A stretch of 64,000 nt of DNA, taken from Neurospora tetrasperma FGSC 2508 (lineage: Eukaryota; Ascomycota; Sordariomycetes; Sordariales; Sordariaceae). The first letter of the stretch is position 1. Every line of letters begins with the position of its first letter. Both the position numbers and the translations under genes were made by a program. The stretch spans positions 2,951,190 to 3,015,189 of the forward strand of contig NW_009799104.1 of the NCBI RefSeq assembly GCF_000213175.1. The letters are read 5' to 3'. Positions 58,994-64,000 of the stretch are shown piece by piece. The notes beneath the pieces were generated by a model. The model was not told the origin of the DNA. It was given only the letters and a program-made list of their open reading frames with translations, and searched no databases.

Positions 58994-61817
58994 CAATCGA
59001 ATTTTTGTCGCTTCCACTTCAGTTGTCGATTGGAAGACCGCGCGCGGCAGGTGCCCTCTGCTGAGTACCTTCCTTCTTTACACCCGCCAGAGAAAGAGCC
59101 GCCCGGGTTGTTGCTGAGCGAACGAGTGGCAGATTGACATTCGGGTCGATCCCATTTGTCGATATCAGCGAGCGAGCTCACACTGCCCTCGCGCCTTCCT
59201 TCCTCCCACGACTGGACCATGGATGGCATCTCTGCCCCTGGCCTTGAAACTCCCGAGTGGAGGTTCCGGCAGCTTGGGTCTACCATTACAGTCCAATTTT
59301 TGGTAGGTACCTGATGTACAGGTACCTCTACGGATTGGGGAGTGGACGGTTGCCGCCGCGGGACTCCTCGGCGACTTCCTGGCGAGGCAGTGGGGGTTTT
59401 CTGGAGTACCTAGGTATCTTAGATAGTGCGCTGATAGGTAGTTCGGGTCTTGTGTACAGCAAACGCTAACACGCTCCGGCTGATGATTACCGAGTCGTAG
59501 CACGGCGACGTGGGCGGGAATGTGACCGCGTCCAACACGGTGGAAATGGGAATCCAATGTCTTCATAAATAAGTCACAACGGAAGCCGACCAGCTGACCT
59601 GGACACATCGATGCGCTGGGAGGCAAAGTGTCGAATTCTCTGTATCGTGTCACCTTGTGAATGAGCGTTCTACTATGGTGAGATGGGTAAGTTTAACCCG
59701 TGGATCAGGTCGTCGAACACACGGTGCTCACGAAGCTTTGGCTATGGTGGTCCGTGCAAGATACCTGACAAGGGGGTTTTACTTTTGCTCGCAACCGCAG
59801 TACCTTGCCTAAGCGGGATACGTACCCCACTACGGCACATCTGGGGCGGGCCCCCGGACAAACGAATTGCGGAGTGCAGAAACCACCAAAATGTCAAGAA
59901 TTAAAAAAAATAAAAGAAAGTGCGGAGAAAGAGCCAACAAACTTCGTTAGGTTCAATTGGCAAAATGTACTTGTACCTCCGTCGTTGAAAATGGACGGTG
60001 AGCACTGTGCCAAGGTCGTCGACGATAAATATCCACAGCGAATGCCTCCTTGTAGGTACCGTACATATACTGTGCACCGTCGTTACTGCTAGCAAACCAC
60101 GCACGCATTACTATACTTGGTGTAAACATAATTCGGCCACCTTTCACCTAGGAACAGGTCGCGTGACTGGAATATCGTGGTCTAGGCTAAAATTAATTTG
60201 AAACCATTCCGATGCTGACACTCTCACAGCCTCGGATCTGTGAAGCCCGACGGGGAAGGACCAGTGTGTTCTGTTGGCAGCTTGAGAGAGCAGAAGTAGG
60301 TTTTGACGTGTGTTCAGAGCATCCTGCAATACTGTGTGCTGCCTTTGCGGGACTGCGATGCATCGATGGCATGGCATGGTCTGGTCATTGGTCACACAGC
60401 ATCACCGACTTCAGGCGTGATGAAGATGAAACACTTTTCCCTCCTCCTAGAGGCGTCTCTTTGGGCCCCAGTCCAGTCGATCGGCATTCCTCAAAGAGCG
60501 CAGAAGCTACCGTGGTGGACAATCCCAGCAGCAGCCGGACAGCGGGGTTGACGAGACCCCCACGTTCACTTGTCCCCATCGTTTGTGATATACAGTGCCC
60601 GGAACCGCCCGGTGCTGTAGAAGCTCGTCAACCTTGCCTTTGTCTATTCCCTTGTCTTGGGCACACTTGGAAAATGGTGATGGGTTTTGGGTCAGGGCCA
60701 TTGACTGATCCCATATCATCCGTAAAGACAATAACGTCGTGGGACAGTGGTTCGGTTCCGACGTAGGTAGTCTGCTACAAGTCACCTTCCAATCACCGAC
60801 AAGCTCAAGGCCGTACGTCTACACTCAGCTGTAGACAGTATACTTACAACCAAATGCAACGACACATCGGCGTATGCAAGCCACTGGCGCGGCTAGACCT
60901 AACAAGGCTTGATGCACTGCATGTCTCTTGGTGAGAGCCTTTGTGTTGGGACCGAAAATGCACCTTGGGATCTGGCTCTGACTGTGCGGTTGAGGTACGG
61001 GTAAACTACGGATGAGGTGACTGAAAATGGCGTCCAAGCGGGATCTTGGATCCGAAATGGATGGCCGAGGGACAAGTTGAGGTTGATGTCAAGTCAAAGG
61101 CGGGCAAAGGGGTCTGTGCTTCAGCTTGTACTATGGTAATTGAAATGGATGGATATATCACTTCAACTACCTCATTTTACTGTTAGATCCTTAGCAAGAG
61201 GTGCCTTGCTGCTAACCGTACTTGATGATCTTGGGGTCAGAACTGCGGTGCTTCTGTTAGTGCTTGATAGATCACTCACGTCACTAGATCCCAGCTGATA
61301 GGCTATGGAGCTTGCGCACCGGCCAAGCAGATCCAACGCAACTTCCAACGTCACTTCAACTTCGGTGTCGTTCTTCCTCGTGTCAACTCGACGGAAATTC
61401 AATACGGCAACTGAATTCTCAACTTGACATTTTCTTCAATTTCCTATGTTGTACCTTTCACGACATAGATTTCTCAATCGGTTCCCTCTCGTTCTGCCAC
61501 GCAATTGATCAGCGCCTTGTCACCTTACGATCGTCTCGCTCTTCATGATCCGTCCCCCTCTCCACCCACTTTGACGCCGACGACGTTGTTCCTTTACCAA
61601 CTGCGCTCCAGGAGGTCGTGTCCCGGAACTTCAAGTCCGCCCACCCCTAGACACTGACAAAATGTGGAATTTGCCGTCTACTTCACTCCTCAACCGTCCC
61701 CCATCACATCACTTCAACTTCCCCGCAATTTTCCTTTGCCGTTTCCCCACTGTCCACGCATCACGCCCCTACCGTCCCCCTTATTTCCGTCAGGCACTTC
61801 ACTCGGTCAAGATATCA

Positions 61818-63370
61818 TGTCGCACCCAAAGCGGCCACTGGCAACCGAAGACGTGCCGAGATTTGTCGAGCTGCTACTAGCTGACCAGCCCTCGGTCCGT
61901 ATAGGTAGCTCTTGGCGCAACCAATAGCGTGGCAGGTGCTGCTAGATATTGGTCACGGTCAGTTCTCCCCAAGTCTTGTGTAGCACTCCTTAATAACCAC
62001 GTCTAGCCACTACCTAGAAAATAGCCTCCCCACTCAGCCTCTGAGATATCGACGCGACAAGGCAGCCACGGGCTGAAGCTTGAACCCGTCATTGCCCCCG
62101 ACTCGATATCGAACGTTCCTGCGCATACCGACAGGGCCAAGAGTAGAGATGCCCAAGTGTACTTGACCATAACAGGGTCAACCTGTAGAATGCTCACTCT
62201 CTCGCATAACCGCAGTTGATCCTCTCACCGATGATTTTCAAAGTCTACGGACAAGAGCAAGGCGAACGGGTCCGGGACCATCGCAGTAGCCGTTCCGCCT
62301 CTTGACATGGTCAAAGACGCGAGCAGTCAAAAGTCCTCCACGTGGCGGACATGCTCCCCGCGAAAGCCCCCAGCGGCCAAGGTACAACAAGCCCCAGGGT
62401 CATCTATAATCCAATCAAGTGGTATCGGCCAGACCCCATGTAGGAGGCTCAAACTGTTACACCAACCATATTTGCATCCTATCAACGGGTTCGACATTCG
62501 CTGTTCCCCTAGCGTCGGCAACAGCCGCTGTTGTTTGACCTGCTGGACTTGTCATGTATCATGCAATTCTCTGGTTTGGCGCCACCGCCAGCTTGTCCAA
62601 TGAAGCACATTTTGGATGTAGTTGATGGCATGGCTCAGGCTGCTGATCAGCACACACTTCATATCAAGCCGAGTTCTGCTCAGCCAGCCAAAAGCATGAC
62701 TCGATCAGGCATATACTATAGCATCATGACACCACCTCATAAGTATGGCAGTAGTCAGCAAGACGGAAGACATTGATGTGGCAGGTAAGCTCCCAAACAA
62801 TGTCTCACCACCCAAGAGTTTGGCAGCAACGACTTCCCACCTTCACAGCGACTTGCATATTTCGGTCATCTGACGGCAAAAGCCAGCCAATCGAGTTCAC
62901 AGAGGAGGCCCTAACTTTGTGTTCCTCTCCATGTTGGTCAATTCGATCAACCCGGTTAAGCCTTAGCCAAGGACTTGGTTGTTGCTGCACGTCAGACTTG
63001 CCGCTCCTGGAAGGGAGTGATAGTGTGCACATCGATGAAGACCATGACCGGGCGGAGCGGCTAATTTTTTCCCTGATTAAACATACTCGCCGCATCCTGT
63101 TCGTAGCTCTATCGCCACGGCTAACCGCTTCGTGGGGGTGAGATGGTAATGTTTGGAACCTGGTATGTTCCCAGGATATACAGCACACGCTGCATTCCCC
63201 CTGTCTTTCTCACACGGTGTGGTACTTGTTACACAGACATTCCACTCTTGGACATCCGACGCCGGACTACGCTCAGCAGCAACAAGAATAGATGGCCCAA
63301 AGGTTTCTTGCTACTCAAGGCAAATTGCTGGTCATGGCATTAATCTCTGGAAGGTGCCAGCGTGGTGATC
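61818..63370 (+). pseudogene. Possible degenerate coding block
   Basis: Starts with a plausible N-terminus (MSHPKRPLATEDVPRFVEL at 61818). It continues as protein-like fragments in changing frames, such as FDLLDLSCIMQFSGLAPPPA around 62540 and FRSSDGKSQPIEFTEEALTL around 62860-62920. TAG/TGA/TAA codons break each frame, and a GTAAGC donor lies at 62783. No family recognised. It may be a decayed gene, an unresolved multi-exon gene, or chance. Confidence 0.22.
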
Positions 63371-63489
63371 TACTTCGACTAGCAACTGTCGCCGGATCCG
63401 ACTCTTGCACATACCTCTACCAAGCACAAATACATCCCGAGGCGCGCAGACTAGGCCAACAAAACGACCCATCACGAAGCTTCTTTTCC

Positions 63490-63580
63490 TACGATAGTCG
63501 GGAATCGATACCCGGGCCTTGATGTGTAGTCTGGATACGTTGAAAAGCCCTAACCACTTACACCACACAGTATAAAGACC
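63490..63580 (-). pseudogene. tRNA-like relic
   Basis: The minus strand has an A-box match (TGGTGTAAGTGG) followed at the right distance by a B-box-like GGTATCGATTCC. The latter has one extra base against GGTTCGATTCC. The expected acceptor strands do not pair, so it is not a functional tRNA. Confidence 0.3.
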
Positions 63581-64000
63581 GTACCCGGAGATATCCTGCT
63601 CTTGAGACCATTCGGCGGAAGCTAACGAGGATTTGGACAATCTTCTGTCACCGTGCACACGAGGCGGCCTCGGCAGGGATGGTAGGCGCATTGAGGGGTA
63701 AACAGAGAGGCATGTGTTTGAGGGCTTGGCAGAAAAAAAAGAAGGGAAGTTGAGGTGAGTGTATGAGACGCGGAGAGGAGCTGAAGTTCCATCAATCCAG
63801 CATCGTTTGTTACACCGCTCCAGTTTCCGTGCCATCATTGACTAACAGGAAACTACTTTGTCGTTTCTGCCATTCTTTACGATTCCGCTCGCCTTCCTTT
63901 TGGATAACTCATTGGAGTATTTCCGCGGATAGGGATTGTTTGCCATACACTTCGGATATTCGATGCCGAACTTTGACGAGTGTCGTTCTCTTGAATACGG

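Larger units (their letters stand above)
56076..64000. other. Gene-poor right end, 7.9 kb
   Basis: The aldolase promoter, then no confident gene. There is an A tract at 58974-58993, fragmentary coding-like translations at 61.8-63.3 kb and a tRNA-like relic near 63.5 kb, both listed separately. Other frames are short and unrecognised. Confidence 0.5.

Noticed and set aside
1-64000. Dispersed 5S rRNA gene, transposons, LTR or virus-derived elements, CRISPR arrays
   Set aside because: Looked for characteristic 5S sequence, long terminal or inverted repeats, polymerase/integrase-like frames and regularly spaced repeats; none seen by eye.

Overview
This is a stretch of nuclear DNA from a filamentous ascomycete, most likely a Sordariales fungus of the Neurospora/Sordaria type. 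Evidence: short introns (about 50-100 nt) with GTANGT donors and CTAAC/CTGAC branch sites, dispersed genes on both strands separated by long non-coding gaps, simple-sequence runs and long A tracts, and protein sequences of euascomycete type. There is no operon, no CRISPR array, and I recognise no intact transposon or virus-derived element.

Layout. 0.3-2.9 kb (-): FLVCR-like MFS transporter. 5.3-6.4 kb (-): QCR6, the acidic hinge subunit of respiratory complex III. 7.6-8.3 kb (-): WBP2-like GRAM/PPxY adaptor. 8.3-17.6 kb: gene-poor, with microsatellites. 17.6-21.1 kb (-): a large protein with a formin-type GBD/FH3 region but no FH1 or FH2. 22.8-24.1 kb (-): Apd1-type sucrase/ferredoxin-like Fe-S protein. 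25.5-28.1 kb (-): glycerol-3-phosphate acyltransferase (GAT1/SCT1 type). 31.8-33.1 kb (-): Fpg/MutM-type DNA glycosylase. 33.4-35.3 kb (+): a non-coding snoRNA host gene. 36.1-36.8 kb (-): RIB3. 38.1-39.2 kb (+): COQ3. 41.1-43.2 kb (+): secreted S10 serine carboxypeptidase. 44.0-46.0 kb (+): RXT2-like subunit of the Rpd3L deacetylase. 46.7-46.8 kb (-): intron-containing tRNA-Gly(CCC). 47.6-51.0 kb (-): eight-exon secreted tyrosinase. 55.0-56.1 kb (-): DHDPS/KDG-type aldolase. 56-64 kb: no confident gene, only weak relics.

Main discovery. Between 33.5 and 35.05 kb on the + strand lie six box C/D snoRNAs, each in its own intron of a multi-exon transcript. Their guides match rRNA so that the box D'+5 rule points to 25S U2421, 18S U578, 25S C2197, 25S G2288, 18S A28 and 25S C2959 (yeast numbering). 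These are the targets of yeast snR78, snR77, snR76, snR75, snR74 and snR73, in the same order as the yeast snR78-72 polycistron. The order is conserved, but here the genes are intronic, one per intron, each ending about 60-67 nt before its 3' splice site. The host gene probably shares a promoter region with the divergent DNA glycosylase gene.

The genes do not form one pathway. Several are housekeeping (complex III, ubiquinone and riboflavin synthesis, glycerolipid entry, base-excision repair, rRNA methylation guides, chromatin deacetylation); others are secreted or accessory (carboxypeptidase, tyrosinase). Exon structures were read by eye from splice consensus and reading-frame continuity, and no database search was run.
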